From NCBI RefSeq assembly GCF_002269505.1, contig NZ_NQKQ01000029.1:1-64000 (forward strand): a stretch of DNA of 64,000 bases. The letters run 5' to 3'. This DNA is from Pseudomonas fragi. GTDB lineage: Bacteria > Pseudomonadota > Gammaproteobacteria > Pseudomonadales > Pseudomonadaceae. How positions within the stretch are numbered: position 1 is the stretch's first letter; each line of letters begins with the position of its first letter. This document shows positions 48,774 through 57,807 of the stretch, one piece after another. The translations under genes and the position numbers were made by a program. The notes beneath the pieces are model-generated. The model had not been told where the DNA came from, did no database searches, and was given only the letters and a program-made list of their open reading frames with translations.

Positions 48774-49711
48774 GCCTTGATGGCGTGCCAGACCTTGCTT
48801 GCAGCGGACACCACCGCCAGCACCACCGCACCGGCAATGATGCCGGCGACGGCGTTGAGCAGGGTCGGCACGATGGCCGAGACCACGCCCAGCCATTGCG
48901 CGCTGCCTTGTGCCACGCCTTCAACCCAGTGATGCAACGGCGGTACGCCGTGGGTGAGGATACCGCCGCCGACCATAAACATGGCCGCCGTGCCAATCAC
49001 GGTCAGGCTTTTCATCATGTACGGGGCGGCATTCAACACGCCACGGCCAAAACTGCGCTGGAACCGTGGCCAGGCCCCGTCGCCGGTTTTTTTGCTCAGG
49101 TACAGCCCGCCATCGTCGAGTTTGACGATGCCGCCTACCACGCCATACACCCCGACCGTCATCACAATGGCAATGCCCGACAGCACCACCACTTGCTGCA
49201 TCAGCGGTGAGTCGGAGACGATCCCCAGAGTGATGGCAATAATTTCGGCGGACAGGATAAAGTCCGTACGAATGGCACCCTTGACCTTGTCCTTTTCAAA
49301 CGCTGCCAGATCGACTTCAGCACCCGCCAGGGACTCCTGCAAGGCCTTGCGCTGGCTTTGAGCGTCGGCCTTATTGTGGGTCAGACTGTGGGCGACCTTC
49401 TCGAACCCTTCGAAACACAGATAAGCGCCGCCCACCATCAGCAGCGGCGTTACCGCCCACGGCGCGAAGGCACTGATGGCCAGCGCTGCAGGGACCAAAA
49501 TCGCCTTGTTGCGAAACGAACCCTTGGCCACGGCCCACACCACCGGCAACTCACGGTCGGCGCGCACGCCCGAGACCTGCTGGGCATTGAGTGCAAGGTC
49601 GTCACCCAGCACGCCGGCGGTTTTTTTGGCGGCCACTTTAGTCATCAGAGCGACGTCATCGAGCACGGCGGCGATATCGTCGAGCAACATCAGCAGGCTA
49701 CTGCCAGCCAT
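48770..49711 (-). CDS. DUF808 family inner-membrane protein (YedI-like)
   Basis: 313 residues. The N-terminus 'MAGSSLLMLLDDIAAVLDDV' and 'MTKVAAKKTAGVLGDDLALNA' are the DUF808 signature; about five hydrophobic segments follow. Function is unknown. ATG 49711 (AAAGGACG upstream) is chosen over a longer frame. It is convergent with the MFS gene; the stops overlap by 4 bp. Confidence 0.9.
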   Translation of the reverse strand: MAGSSLLMLLDDIAAVLDDVALMTKVAAKKTAGVLGDDLALNAQQVSGVRADRELPVVWAVAKGSFRNKAILVPAALAISAFAPWAVTPLLMVGGAYLCFEGFEKVAHSLTHNKADAQSQRKALQESLAGAEVDLAAFEKDKVKGAIRTDFILSAEIIAITLGIVSDSPLMQQVVVLSGIAIVMTVGVYGVVGGIVKLDDGGLYLSKKTGDGAWPRFQRSFGRGVLNAAPYMMKSLTVIGTAAMFMVGGGILTHGVPPLHHWVEGVAQGSAQWLGVVSAIVPTLLNAVAGIIAGAVVLAVVSAASKVWHAIKA

Positions 49712-49843
49712 AAGAAAACGTCCTTTAAGATTGAATGGCCACAAGCATAGCGCGTGCCGGCCTGAAAGCTGCAATCTTGAGCCGCTTGCAAGCCCGGTGC
49801 TACCATGCCCCACCGCCCCAGCAGGCAAGGACATATCGGGTTT

Positions 49844-50452
49844 ATGAGCAGTATCCGCGAGCGTAATAAAGAACTGATTTTGCGTGCCGCCAGCGAAGAA
49901 TTCGCTGACAAGGGTTTCGCCGCCAGCAAAACCAGCGACATCGCGGCCAAGGCCGGCGTGCCCAAGCCCAACGTCTACTACTACTTCAAATCCAAGGAAA
50001 ACCTCTATCGCGAGGTGCTTGAAAGCATTATCGAGCCAATTCTGCGGGCATCGACGCCGTTCAATGCCGATGGCGAACCCAACGAAGTGCTGAGCAACTA
50101 TATCCGCTCAAAAATCCTTATATCGCGTGACCTGCCGTTTGCTTCAAAGGTGTTTGCCAGTGAAATCATGCACGGCGCCCCGCACCTGAGCGAAAAACAG
50201 GTCGAACAGCTCAACGGCCAGGCCCAGCACAATATCGCCTGCATCCAGACCTGGATCGACCGTGGCCAGATTGCCGCCATTGACCCCCATCACCTGATGT
50301 TCAGCATCTGGGCCGCGACCCAGACCTACGCCGACTTTGACTGGCAGATCTCGGCCATTACCGGCAAGGCAAAGCTCGACGACAGCGACTACGAAGCGGC
50401 TACACAGACCATCATCCGGTTGGTGCTCAAGGGCTGCGAACCGGACCGGTAA
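49844..50452 (+). CDS. TetR family regulator (RutR-like)
   Basis: 202 residues. N-terminal HTH 'FADKGFAASKTSDIAAKAG' and 'VPKPNVYYYFKSKENLYREVLESI' match TetR regulators; the C-terminal part 'FASEIMHGAPHLSEKQVEQLNGQ' and 'WAATQTYADFDWQI' resembles the RutR/TetR_C_6 group that senses pyrimidines or related bases. Its place beside purine and glyoxylate genes makes it one candidate for their control. The start (ATG 49844) lacks a strong ribosome-binding site. Confidence 0.85.
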   Translation: MSSIRERNKELILRAASEEFADKGFAASKTSDIAAKAGVPKPNVYYYFKSKENLYREVLESIIEPILRASTPFNADGEPNEVLSNYIRSKILISRDLPFASKVFASEIMHGAPHLSEKQVEQLNGQAQHNIACIQTWIDRGQIAAIDPHHLMFSIWAATQTYADFDWQISAITGKAKLDDSDYEAATQTIIRLVLKGCEPDR

Positions 50453-50466
50453 ACCGCGCCGGGACA

Positions 50467-50526
50467 TTCGCGAGCAGGCTCGCTCCCACCCTGCTCGCAA
50501 TCTGTGGGAGCGAGCCTGCTCGCGAA
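50467..50526. repeat. REP doublet
   Basis: ttcgcgagcaggctcgctcccac (50467-50489) and gtgggagcgagcctgctcgcgaa (50504-50526) are exact inverse complements 14 bp apart, the same core as at 18378. They lie between convergent genes. Confidence 0.92.
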
Positions 50527-50549
50527 GGCGGTCAATCACTCAGCCCAAA

Positions 50550-50990
50550 TCAAACCGCCACCCCCGCATCCGCCCGCAAGCCCAATACCTCGATCGCACT
50601 GATCGCACATTGCTCGTCGATGTCCGAGGTATCACCGCTGATACCCACTGCGCCGATCACCTGCCCCGCCTCATCACGAATCAACACCCCCCCAGGCGCC
50701 GGTACTACATCGCTCTGCCCCATACCGTTAAGTGCGGCGAAGAATGCCGGACGCTGTTGCGCATCCAGCGCCAGCAAACGCGAACCCTTGCCCAGCGCAA
50801 TCGCGCCCCAGGCCTTACCTATCGCGATGCTGGGACGCAGCAAACTGGCCCCGTCTTCGCGCTGCAACGCCAGCAAATGCCCGCCACTGTCGAGCACCGC
50901 CACCGTCAGCGGTGCGGCACTGATCTGACGCCCGACGCTCAAGGCCTGAGCAGTCAGTTCTAAAGCGACTTTCAAGGTTAAAGCACTCAT
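50550..50990 (-). CDS. glcG: GlcG/HbpS family heme-binding-like protein
   Basis: 146 residues. 'MSALTLKVALELTAQALSVG', 'APLTVAVLDSGGHLLALQREDGA' and 'GGVLIRDEAGQVIGAVGISGDTSDIDEQCA' are the DUF336/GlcG signature. The family occurs with glycolate, glyoxylate and tartronate genes and its role is unclear. ATG 50990 follows AAGGATGG. It is divergent from gcl, with a TTGTATACAA operator at each side. Confidence 0.87.
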   Translation of the reverse strand: MSALTLKVALELTAQALSVGRQISAAPLTVAVLDSGGHLLALQREDGASLLRPSIAIGKAWGAIALGKGSRLLALDAQQRPAFFAALNGMGQSDVVPAPGGVLIRDEAGQVIGAVGISGDTSDIDEQCAISAIEVLGLRADAGVAV

Positions 50991-51080
50991 GGTTGCCATC
51001 CTTATCTTGTTATGGAAAGCCTTCTGCACACCTCGAAAGGCGCACCGGATAACAACAATAGAACACAATACAAATGCACT

Positions 51081-51090
51081 TTGTATACAA
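51081..51090. promoter_or_regulatory. TTGTATACAA operator near glcG
   Basis: Perfect 10-bp palindrome about 90 bp upstream of the glcG start. Confidence 0.6.
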
Positions 51091-51220
51091 TTTTTAGCTG
51101 CTCAAAAATTAAATATCGACGCTACCGCCCAAATACAGGGCTTTCGACTCTGCAGTCACTGATTCGATAAAAGCCATTGACCTGCACAGCAGAGGATGAA
51201 TACACTCGCTCAACAGCCAC

Positions 51221-51230
51221 TTGTATACAA
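51221..51230. promoter_or_regulatory. TTGTATACAA operator upstream of gcl
   Basis: Perfect 10-bp palindrome 26 bp before the gcl ATG, probably at or downstream of the promoter. Confidence 0.6.
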
Positions 51231-51256
51231 TTACAAAACGTAAGAGGCACAAAACA

Positions 51257-53032
51257 ATGAGCAAAATGAGAGCAATCGAAGCCGCCGTTCTGGTGATGCG
51301 TCGCGAAGGTGTCGATACCGCATTCGGTATCCCGGGTGCCGCCATCAACCCGCTGTACTCGGCCTTGCAAAAGGTCGGTGGCATCGATCACGTCCTTGCT
51401 CGCCACGTCGAAGGCGCCTCGCACATGGCCGAGGGCTACACCCGCACCAAGGCTGGCAATATCGGTGTGTGCATCGGTACTTCGGGCCCGGCAGGCACCG
51501 ACATGGTGACGGGCCTGTACAGCGCTTCGGCCGACTCGATCCCGATCCTGTGCATCACTGGCCAGGCCCCACGGGCACGCATGCATAAAGAAGATTTCCA
51601 GGCAGTCGATATCACCACCATCGTCAAGCCCGTCACCAAGTGGTCAACCACGGTGATGGAGCCGGGCCAGGTGCCTTACGCCTTCCAGAAAGCCTTTTAC
51701 GAAATGCGTTCCGGGCGCCCTGGCCCGGTGCTGATCGATTTGCCGTTCGACGTGCAGATGGCTGAAATCGAATTCGATATCGAAGCCTACGAACCGTTGC
51801 CACTGGCCAAACCCACGGCCAACCGGCTGCAGGCCGAAAAAGCCCTGGCCATGCTCGATCAGGCCGAACGTCCGCTGCTGGTCAGCGGTGGCGGCGTGAT
51901 CAATGCCGACGCCAGCGACCTGCTGGTGGAATTCGCCGAACTGACCGGCATCCCGGTGATCCCGACCCTGATGGGCTGGGGCACCATCGCCGATGACCAC
52001 CCGCTGATGGTGGGCATGGTCGGCCTGCAAACCTCGCACCGCTACGGCAACGCCACCCTGCTCAAATCCGATGTGGTGCTGGGCATCGGCAACCGCTGGG
52101 CCAACCGCCATACCGGTTCGGTGGATGTCTATACCGAAGGCCGCAAGTTCATTCACGTGGATATCGAACCGACCCAGATCGGCCGGGTGTTCAACCCGGA
52201 TCTGGGCATCGTTTCCGACGCCGGTGCTGCGCTCAAGGTGTTCCTTGAAGTGGCCCGCGAATGGAAAGCCGCCGGCAAGCTGAAAGACCGCAGCGCCTGG
52301 CTGCAAGACTGCCAGCAACGCAAAGCCACGATGCAGCGCAAGACCCACTTCGACAACGTGCCGGTCAAGCCGCAGCGCGTGTACGAAGAGATGAACCAGG
52401 TGTTCGGCAAAGACACCTGCTATGTCAGCACCATTGGTTTGTCGCAGATTGCCGGCGCGCAATTCCTGCACGTTTACAAGCCGCGTCACTGGATCAACTG
52501 CGGCCAGGCTGGCCCGTTGGGCTGGACCATCCCGGCAGCACTGGGGGTGGTCAAGGCCGACCCTAGCCGCAATGTGGTGGCGTTGTCGGGTGACTACGAC
52601 TTCCAGTTCATGATTGAAGAACTGGCCGTGGGCGCACAGTTCAACCTGCCGTATATCCACGTCGTGGTGAACAACTCCTACCTGGGACTTATCCGTCAGG
52701 CACAACGCGGGTTTGAAATGGACTACTGCGTGCAGCTGTCTTTCGACAACCTCAATGCACCCGAACTCAATGGCTACGGTGTCGACCACGTTGCGGTCGC
52801 CGAAGGCCTGGGTTGCAAGGCATTGCGCGTGTTCGAACCGAGTGAAATTCAGCCTGCCCTGCGCAAGGCCCAGGAGCTGATCAAGGAATTCCGCGTACCG
52901 GTCATCGTGGAAATTATTCTGGAACGCGTGACCAATATCTCGATGGGCACCGAAATCAACGCCGTAAATGAGTTTGAAGACCTGGCGCTGGTGGGTAACG
53001 ATGCACCGACCGCCATTTCGATGCTGGATTAA
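51257..53032 (+). CDS. gcl: glyoxylate carboligase
   Basis: 591 residues, ThDP-dependent. It condenses two glyoxylates to tartronate semialdehyde and CO2. 'FGIPGAAINPLYSAL', 'HVEGASHMAEGYTRTKAGN', 'CGQAGPLGWTIPAALGV' and the ThDP motif 'GDYDFQFMIEELAVGAQFNLP' in part are present. Glyoxylate carboligases carry Val in place of the usual catalytic Glu. ATG 51257 follows AAGAGGC. It leads gcl-hyi-glxR and uses the glyoxylate from ureidoglycolate. Confidence 0.96.
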   Translation: MSKMRAIEAAVLVMRREGVDTAFGIPGAAINPLYSALQKVGGIDHVLARHVEGASHMAEGYTRTKAGNIGVCIGTSGPAGTDMVTGLYSASADSIPILCITGQAPRARMHKEDFQAVDITTIVKPVTKWSTTVMEPGQVPYAFQKAFYEMRSGRPGPVLIDLPFDVQMAEIEFDIEAYEPLPLAKPTANRLQAEKALAMLDQAERPLLVSGGGVINADASDLLVEFAELTGIPVIPTLMGWGTIADDHPLMVGMVGLQTSHRYGNATLLKSDVVLGIGNRWANRHTGSVDVYTEGRKFIHVDIEPTQIGRVFNPDLGIVSDAGAALKVFLEVAREWKAAGKLKDRSAWLQDCQQRKATMQRKTHFDNVPVKPQRVYEEMNQVFGKDTCYVSTIGLSQIAGAQFLHVYKPRHWINCGQAGPLGWTIPAALGVVKADPSRNVVALSGDYDFQFMIEELAVGAQFNLPYIHVVVNNSYLGLIRQAQRGFEMDYCVQLSFDNLNAPELNGYGVDHVAVAEGLGCKALRVFEPSEIQPALRKAQELIKEFRVPVIVEIILERVTNISMGTEINAVNEFEDLALVGNDAPTAISMLD

Positions 53033-53050
53033 TCAATAGCCCTTACTTCG

Positions 53051-53070
53051 CCCTCTCCCACGGGAGAGGG
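53051..53070. repeat. ccctctcccacgggagaggg hairpin
   Basis: Perfect 20-bp palindrome between gcl and hyi, same family as at 44658-44751. It sits just before the hyi ribosome-binding site. Confidence 0.75.
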
Positions 53071-53087
53071 AACCACAGGAGTCCACC

Positions 53088-53870
53088 ATGCCGCGTTTTG
53101 CCGCCAACCTGTCCATGCTGTTCACCGAACAGGATTTCCTTGTCCGTTTTCAAGCGGCTGCCAACGCTGGTTTTCATGGCGTTGAATACCTGTTCCCCTA
53201 CGACTACAACTCGGCCGACATCAAGGCTCAGCTCGAAGCCAACAAACTGACCCAGGTGCTGTTCAACCTGCCGGCCGGTGACTGGGCCAAGGGCGAGCGC
53301 GGGATTGCCTGCCTGCCGGACCGGGTTGAAGAGTTCCGCGCCGGGGTCGACCTGGCCATTGCCTACGCGAAAGTACTGGGCAACGACCAGATCAACTGCC
53401 TGGCAGGCATCCGCCCCCAGGGCGTGGACGACGCCACGGTCGAAAACACCTTCGTCGCCAACCTCAAATATGCCGCCGACAAGCTACAGGCGGTGGGCAT
53501 CAAGCTGGTGATGGAGTCTATCAACACCCTCGACATTCCAGGCTTCTATCTCAACAACACCCAGCAGGCCCTGGCGATCCAGGAAAAGGTCGGCAGCCCC
53601 AACCTGTTCCTGCAATACGACATCTACCATATGCAAATCATGGAGGGCGATCTGGCCCGCACCATGCAAACCCATCTGCCCCAGATCAACCATATCCAGC
53701 TGGCTGACAACCCGGGCCGCCACGAACCGGGCACCGGCGAAATCAACTACCGCTTCCTGTTCGACCACCTCGACCGCATCGGCTATCAGGGTTGGGTTGG
53801 CTGTGAGTACAAGCCGCTGACCAGCACCGAAGCCGGTCTTGTATGGCTCAAGACCCACAACGCGGTGTAA
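53088..53870 (+). CDS. hyi: hydroxypyruvate isomerase
   Basis: 260 residues, TIM-barrel isomerase interconverting tartronate semialdehyde and hydroxypyruvate. 'MPRFAANLSMLFTEQDFLVRF', 'FHGVEYLFPYDY', 'LVMESINTLDIPGFYLNN' and 'HIQLADNPGRHEPGTGEINY' are the family blocks. ATG follows CAGGAG. It is the second gene of the gcl operon. Confidence 0.96.
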   Translation: MPRFAANLSMLFTEQDFLVRFQAAANAGFHGVEYLFPYDYNSADIKAQLEANKLTQVLFNLPAGDWAKGERGIACLPDRVEEFRAGVDLAIAYAKVLGNDQINCLAGIRPQGVDDATVENTFVANLKYAADKLQAVGIKLVMESINTLDIPGFYLNNTQQALAIQEKVGSPNLFLQYDIYHMQIMEGDLARTMQTHLPQINHIQLADNPGRHEPGTGEINYRFLFDHLDRIGYQGWVGCEYKPLTSTEAGLVWLKTHNAV

Positions 53871-53900
53871 TTGCCTTAAATAAAAACAAGAGGATTTGTC

Positions 53901-54791
53901 ATGGCTAAAATCGGATTTATCGGCACCGGCATCATGGGCTCACCCATGGCCAGCAACCTGCAGAAGGCCGGGCACAGCCTGTTTCTGTCGACCCACCACG
54001 GCGCCGCACCGGCCGACCTGGTAGCCGCCGGCGCAATCGCCCTGGCCAGCCCGCGCGAAGTGGCCCAGGAAGCCGAATTCATCATCGTCATGGTGCCGGA
54101 CACCCCTCAGGTCGAGGACGTGCTGTTTCGTGAAGACGGTATCGCCGCGGGCCTGAGCCCGAACAAGGTGGTGATCGACATGAGCTCGATCTCCCCTACC
54201 GCGACCAAAGCTTTCGCTGAAAAAATCAATGCCAAGGGTGCGCAGTACCTCGACGCGCCGGTATCCGGCGGTGAAGTCGGCGCCAAGGCCGGCACCCTCA
54301 GCATCATGGTCGGCGGTGACGAAAAAACTTTCGCCCGCGCCCTGCCCCTGCTGCAGAGCATGGGCAAGAACATCACCCTGGTCGGCGGCAATGGCGACGG
54401 CCAAACCGCCAAGGTGGCCAACCAGATTATCGTCGCCCTGAATATTCAGGCCGTGGCTGAAGCTCTGGTGTTTGCTGCGAAAAACGGCGCTGACCCGGCC
54501 AAGGTTCGCGAAGCGCTGATGGGCGGATTTGCTTCCTCAAAAATCCTCGAAGTGCACGGCGAGCGCATGATCAAGGGCACTTTCGACCCGGGCTTCCGTA
54601 TCAGCCTGCACCAGAAAGACCTCAACCTGGCCCTGGCCGGTGCTCGCGAACTGGGGATCAATCTGCCCAACACCGCCAATGCCCAGCAAGTGTTCAGCAC
54701 CTGTGCGGCCATCGGTGGCAGCAACTGGGACCACTCGGCGCTGATCAAGGGCCTGGAGCACATGGCCAACTTCTCGATTCGCGACAAGTAA
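53901..54791 (+). CDS. glxR: 2-hydroxy-3-oxopropionate reductase (tartronate semialdehyde reductase)
   Basis: 296-residue NAD(P)H-dependent beta-hydroxyacid dehydrogenase making glycerate. The Rossmann motif is 'IGFIGTGIMGSPMASNL'; the substrate loop is 'LDAPVSGGEVGAKAGTLSIMVGG'; the catalytic Lys is in 'NGDGQTAKVANQII'. 'FRISLHQKDLNLAL' is also conserved. It closes the gcl-hyi-glxR set. Confidence 0.96.
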   Translation: MAKIGFIGTGIMGSPMASNLQKAGHSLFLSTHHGAAPADLVAAGAIALASPREVAQEAEFIIVMVPDTPQVEDVLFREDGIAAGLSPNKVVIDMSSISPTATKAFAEKINAKGAQYLDAPVSGGEVGAKAGTLSIMVGGDEKTFARALPLLQSMGKNITLVGGNGDGQTAKVANQIIVALNIQAVAEALVFAAKNGADPAKVREALMGGFASSKILEVHGERMIKGTFDPGFRISLHQKDLNLALAGARELGINLPNTANAQQVFSTCAAIGGSNWDHSALIKGLEHMANFSIRDK

Positions 54792-54797
54792 GCCCAC

Positions 54798-54822
54798 CGG
54801 TCTCCCCTTCGTGGGGAGACCG
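54798..54822 (+). terminator. hairpin after glxR
   Basis: cggtctcccc-ttc-gtggggagaccg is a strong stem just after glxR, but no T-run follows. It may be a weak or Rho-assisted terminator. Confidence 0.55.
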
Positions 54823-54830
54823 TACTACCT

Positions 54831-54923
54831 GTAGTCGCTGCCGAGGCACGAAGGCTGCGAGTTCTTGATCATGCAGGGAGCCAATCAAGAGCTCGCAGCC
54901 TTCGTGCCTCGGCCAGCGACTAC
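54831..54923. repeat. palindromic GTAGTCGCTG element, copy 4
   Basis: gtagtcgctgccgaggcacg at the left mirrors cgtgcctcggccagcgactac at the right (one inserted base), with inner arms aaggctgcgag and ctcgcagcctt. It lies between glxR and the urea transporter. Confidence 0.9.
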
Positions 54924-54935
54924 CAGGTAACAGTC

Positions 54936-55823
54936 ATGAGTTCAAACCCCTGCCCCGACTGGGCGACGGCCCTGTGCGCCGGGTTCAGCCAGATCTTCCT
55001 CCAGCGTCATCCTCTGTGCGGTGTACTGTGTCTGCTGGCCATCCTGATCAGTGCCCCCACCCTGCTCGGTGGCGCCTTGCTTGGCGGTATTGCCGGGCTC
55101 CTCACCGCGCAACGGCGCGACTACCCCAAGGCCGAGCGCCAGGCGGGCCTCTACAGCTACAACGGCATCTTGCTGGGGCTGCTGCTAAGCCACCAGCTTG
55201 AATGGTCGGCCCTGCTGCCCCTGCTGATCATTGCCAGTGCCGGGCTGAGTACCATGCTCGTGCACCAGTGGCTCAAGCGCGCCAGCCACGGGCAAAGCCT
55301 GCTGGCCTATACCACGCCGTTTGTGGGTATTGGCTGGATCCTGCTGCGCCTGACCAACCCGCCTGCACAAGCCTTGGAGCACACCCAGGCAGTTAATGGC
55401 CTCACGCTGGTACCGGGGCTGCTCAAGGGCATTGCTCAGGTCATGCTGCTGCCACACCCGCTGGCCGGGCTATTGATCGTTATCGGCCTGTGGCTCAGCA
55501 GTTGGCGGGCGGCGCTTTGGGCCATCACCGGCTCACTGGCCGGCATGCTGTTTGGCCTGTATCAACAAGACACCGCCGCCGCCCTGGACGGCCTGGCCGG
55601 CTACAACCCGGCCCTCGCCGCTCTGGCCTTGAGCCAGCAACCACGCCGGCCCTGGCTTCCCGTGGCGGGCATCATTGTGACCTTGCTGATCACACCGGGC
55701 TTTATTGCCCTGGGCCTGGCGCCCCTGACCGCACCTTTTATTCTCGGTTGCTGGCTGGTGCACGCCAGTGTGCGCATCCTGCGCCCCGCACAAGAACAAT
55801 GCAGGTTGCGCATTGAGCGTTAA
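54936..55823 (+). CDS. urea transporter (UT family)
   Basis: 295 residues, about ten membrane helices in two pseudo-repeats. 'FSQIFLQRHPLCGVLCLLAI' and 'AGLYSYNGILLGLLL' are the urea-transporter signatures of the bacterial UT/Yut group. Urea is released twice from allantoate in this block. The gene lies just after glxR and the repeat. The ATG at 54936 lacks a strong ribosome-binding site. Confidence 0.9.
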   Translation: MSSNPCPDWATALCAGFSQIFLQRHPLCGVLCLLAILISAPTLLGGALLGGIAGLLTAQRRDYPKAERQAGLYSYNGILLGLLLSHQLEWSALLPLLIIASAGLSTMLVHQWLKRASHGQSLLAYTTPFVGIGWILLRLTNPPAQALEHTQAVNGLTLVPGLLKGIAQVMLLPHPLAGLLIVIGLWLSSWRAALWAITGSLAGMLFGLYQQDTAAALDGLAGYNPALAALALSQQPRRPWLPVAGIIVTLLITPGFIALGLAPLTAPFILGCWLVHASVRILRPAQEQCRLRIER

Positions 55824-55862
55824 TACTCGAACCTTCTGACATTTGGGCATCGAGCAACCTGC

Positions 55863-56684
55863 ATGAATAACAATGACTGGCGCCAACGCCTGTATGTGAT
55901 GGTCTTTCAGGCCGACACACCTGCGGGGCGACGCTTCGATACGGCTTTGCTGCTGATCATCCTGTGCAGCCTGGTGGTCGTGGTACTCGACAGCATCAAC
56001 AGCATCCACCGCGACTACGCCAAAATGCTGGCCTATATCGAGTGGGGGTTCACCTTTGTATTCGCCGTCGAATACGGCCTGCGTCTGTATTGCTCGCCCA
56101 AACCGATGCGTTACGCCTTCAGCTTCTACGGCCTGGTGGATCTGCTGGCCATCGTGCCGGGAATTCTGGCGATCTATTACAGCGACGCGCAGTACCTGCT
56201 GATCATCCGCATCATCCGAATGTTGCGGATTTTTCGTATCCTCAAGCTGCGCCCCTACCTGAGTCAGGCCAACTACCTGCTGTCAGCCCTGCGTGGCAGC
56301 AAGCAGAAGATCATCGTGTTCCTGGTCAGCGTCTCGACCCTGGTCACGGTATTCGGCAGCCTGATGTATGTCGTCGAAGGGCCGGAAAACGGCTTTACCA
56401 GCATCCCGGTGAGTATCTACTGGGCCATTGTCACGCTGACGACTGTGGGCTTTGGTGACATAGTGCCCAAAACCGTGCTGGGCCAAGTGATCTCGGCGAT
56501 GGTGATGATCACCGGTTACTCGATCATTGCCGTGCCCACCGGCATCTTCACTGCCGAACTGGCCAACGCCATGCGCGGCGAGCAACTCAAACATGACTGC
56601 CCCACGTGCAAGAAGAACAACCACGAACAATCAGCGTCTTTTTGTTCGCGATGCGGTAATGCGCTATTTACCAAAAACGTATAA
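55863..56684 (+). CDS. voltage-gated K+ channel-like ion transporter with C-terminal zinc ribbon
   Basis: 273 residues. Six membrane segments include the S4 voltage sensor 'LLIIRIIRMLRIFRILKLRPYL' in part (basic residue every third position) and the pore with filter 'TLTTVGFGDIVP' before S6. The C-terminus carries two zinc-binding pairs: 'CPTCKKNN' and 'CSRCGNALF'. The filter GFGD is the variant seen in some bacterial Kv channels. The zinc ribbon may sense metal or assist assembly. Confidence 0.9.
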   Translation: MNNNDWRQRLYVMVFQADTPAGRRFDTALLLIILCSLVVVVLDSINSIHRDYAKMLAYIEWGFTFVFAVEYGLRLYCSPKPMRYAFSFYGLVDLLAIVPGILAIYYSDAQYLLIIRIIRMLRIFRILKLRPYLSQANYLLSALRGSKQKIIVFLVSVSTLVTVFGSLMYVVEGPENGFTSIPVSIYWAIVTLTTVGFGDIVPKTVLGQVISAMVMITGYSIIAVPTGIFTAELANAMRGEQLKHDCPTCKKNNHEQSASFCSRCGNALFTKNV

Positions 56685-56777
56685 CCACAGTACTTTTTAA
56701 TCTTTTAAGGACTATACGTCAGCCGCTATAGTTGCTGGCAATATGCCCCTATTGCTCCCTATAACAAGGAATTCGCA

Positions 56778-57785
56778 GTGAAAAAACTCTTTGGTGCATC
56801 AATTCTGGCCGCTGGCCTTGCCCTTGGCAGCGTGGCTAACGCAGCGACCCCGCCACCACTGCTGAACGTGTCCTATGACGTGATGCGTGATTTCTACAAA
56901 GACTACAACGCGGCCTTCCAGAAGCACTGGGCGCAAGAGCACAACGGCGAAAAGCTCAACGTACAAATGTCTTTCGGCGGTTCCAGCAAACAGGCCCGAT
57001 CGGTGATTGACGGCCTGCCGGCTGACGTCATTACCATGAACATGGCCACCGATATCAACGCCCTGGCCGACAATGGCAAGCTGGTCCCGGAAAACTGGGT
57101 TACCCGCCTGCCGGACAACAGCGCGCCGTTCACCTCTGCCACCGTGTTTATCGTGCGTAAGGGCAACCCCAAGGCGCTGAAAGACTGGCCCGACCTGCTC
57201 AAGGACGGCGTACAGGTAATCGTGCCCAACCCTAAAACCTCGGGTAACGGCCGCTACACCTTCCTTTCGGCCTGGGGCTATGTGCTGAAAAATGGCGGTG
57301 ACGAAACCAAGGCCAAGGACTTTGTGGCCAAGCTGTTCAAGCAGGCCCCGGTTCTCGACACTGGCGGTCGTGCAGCGACCACCACCTTTATGACCAACCA
57401 GATCGGCGACGTGCTGGTGACCTTCGAAAACGAAGCGGAAATGATCGCCCGGGAATTTGGCCGCGACCAGTTCGAAGTGATCTACCCGAGTGTATCGGCT
57501 GAAGCCGAACCGCCAGTCAGCGTGGTCGATAAAGTGGTCGACAAAAAAGGCACCCGTGCCACGGCCGAAGCCTACCTCAAGTACCTGTGGTCGCCTGAAG
57601 GCCAGGAAATCGCGGCCAAGAACTACCTGCGCCCGCGTGACCAGGCAATACTGGCCAAGTACAACGACCGCTTCCCGAAAGTCGACTTCCTGTCGGTTGA
57701 AAAAACCTTCGGCGACTGGCGCGACGTGCAGAAAAAGTACTTCAACGACGGCGGCGTGTTCGACCAGATCTATAACGGGCAATAA
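56778..57785 (+). CDS. sbp: sulfate/thiosulfate-binding periplasmic protein
   Basis: 335 residues with a signal peptide (MKKLFGASILAAGLALGSVANA, start GTG 56778, AAGGAA upstream). It matches the SBP of the sulfate ABC importer: 'LLNVSYDVMRDFYKDYNAAF', 'QMSFGGSSKQARSVIDGLPADV', 'IVRKGNPKALKDWPDL' and 'NPKTSGNGRYTFLSAWG'. The membrane and ATPase genes cysT, cysW and cysA do not follow; a repeat and topB come next. It is an orphan or additional copy. Confidence 0.93.
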   Translation: MKKLFGASILAAGLALGSVANAATPPPLLNVSYDVMRDFYKDYNAAFQKHWAQEHNGEKLNVQMSFGGSSKQARSVIDGLPADVITMNMATDINALADNGKLVPENWVTRLPDNSAPFTSATVFIVRKGNPKALKDWPDLLKDGVQVIVPNPKTSGNGRYTFLSAWGYVLKNGGDETKAKDFVAKLFKQAPVLDTGGRAATTTFMTNQIGDVLVTFENEAEMIAREFGRDQFEVIYPSVSAEAEPPVSVVDKVVDKKGTRATAEAYLKYLWSPEGQEIAAKNYLRPRDQAILAKYNDRFPKVDFLSVEKTFGDWRDVQKKYFNDGGVFDQIYNGQ

Positions 57786-57807
57786 TTCCACCACCCTCAA
57801 TAGCCCC

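Larger units (their letters stand above)
50991..51256. promoter_or_regulatory. glcG/gcl divergent control region
   Basis: 266 bp with two perfect TTGTATACAA palindromes, at 51081-51090 (toward glcG) and 51221-51230 (toward gcl). Confidence 0.7.
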
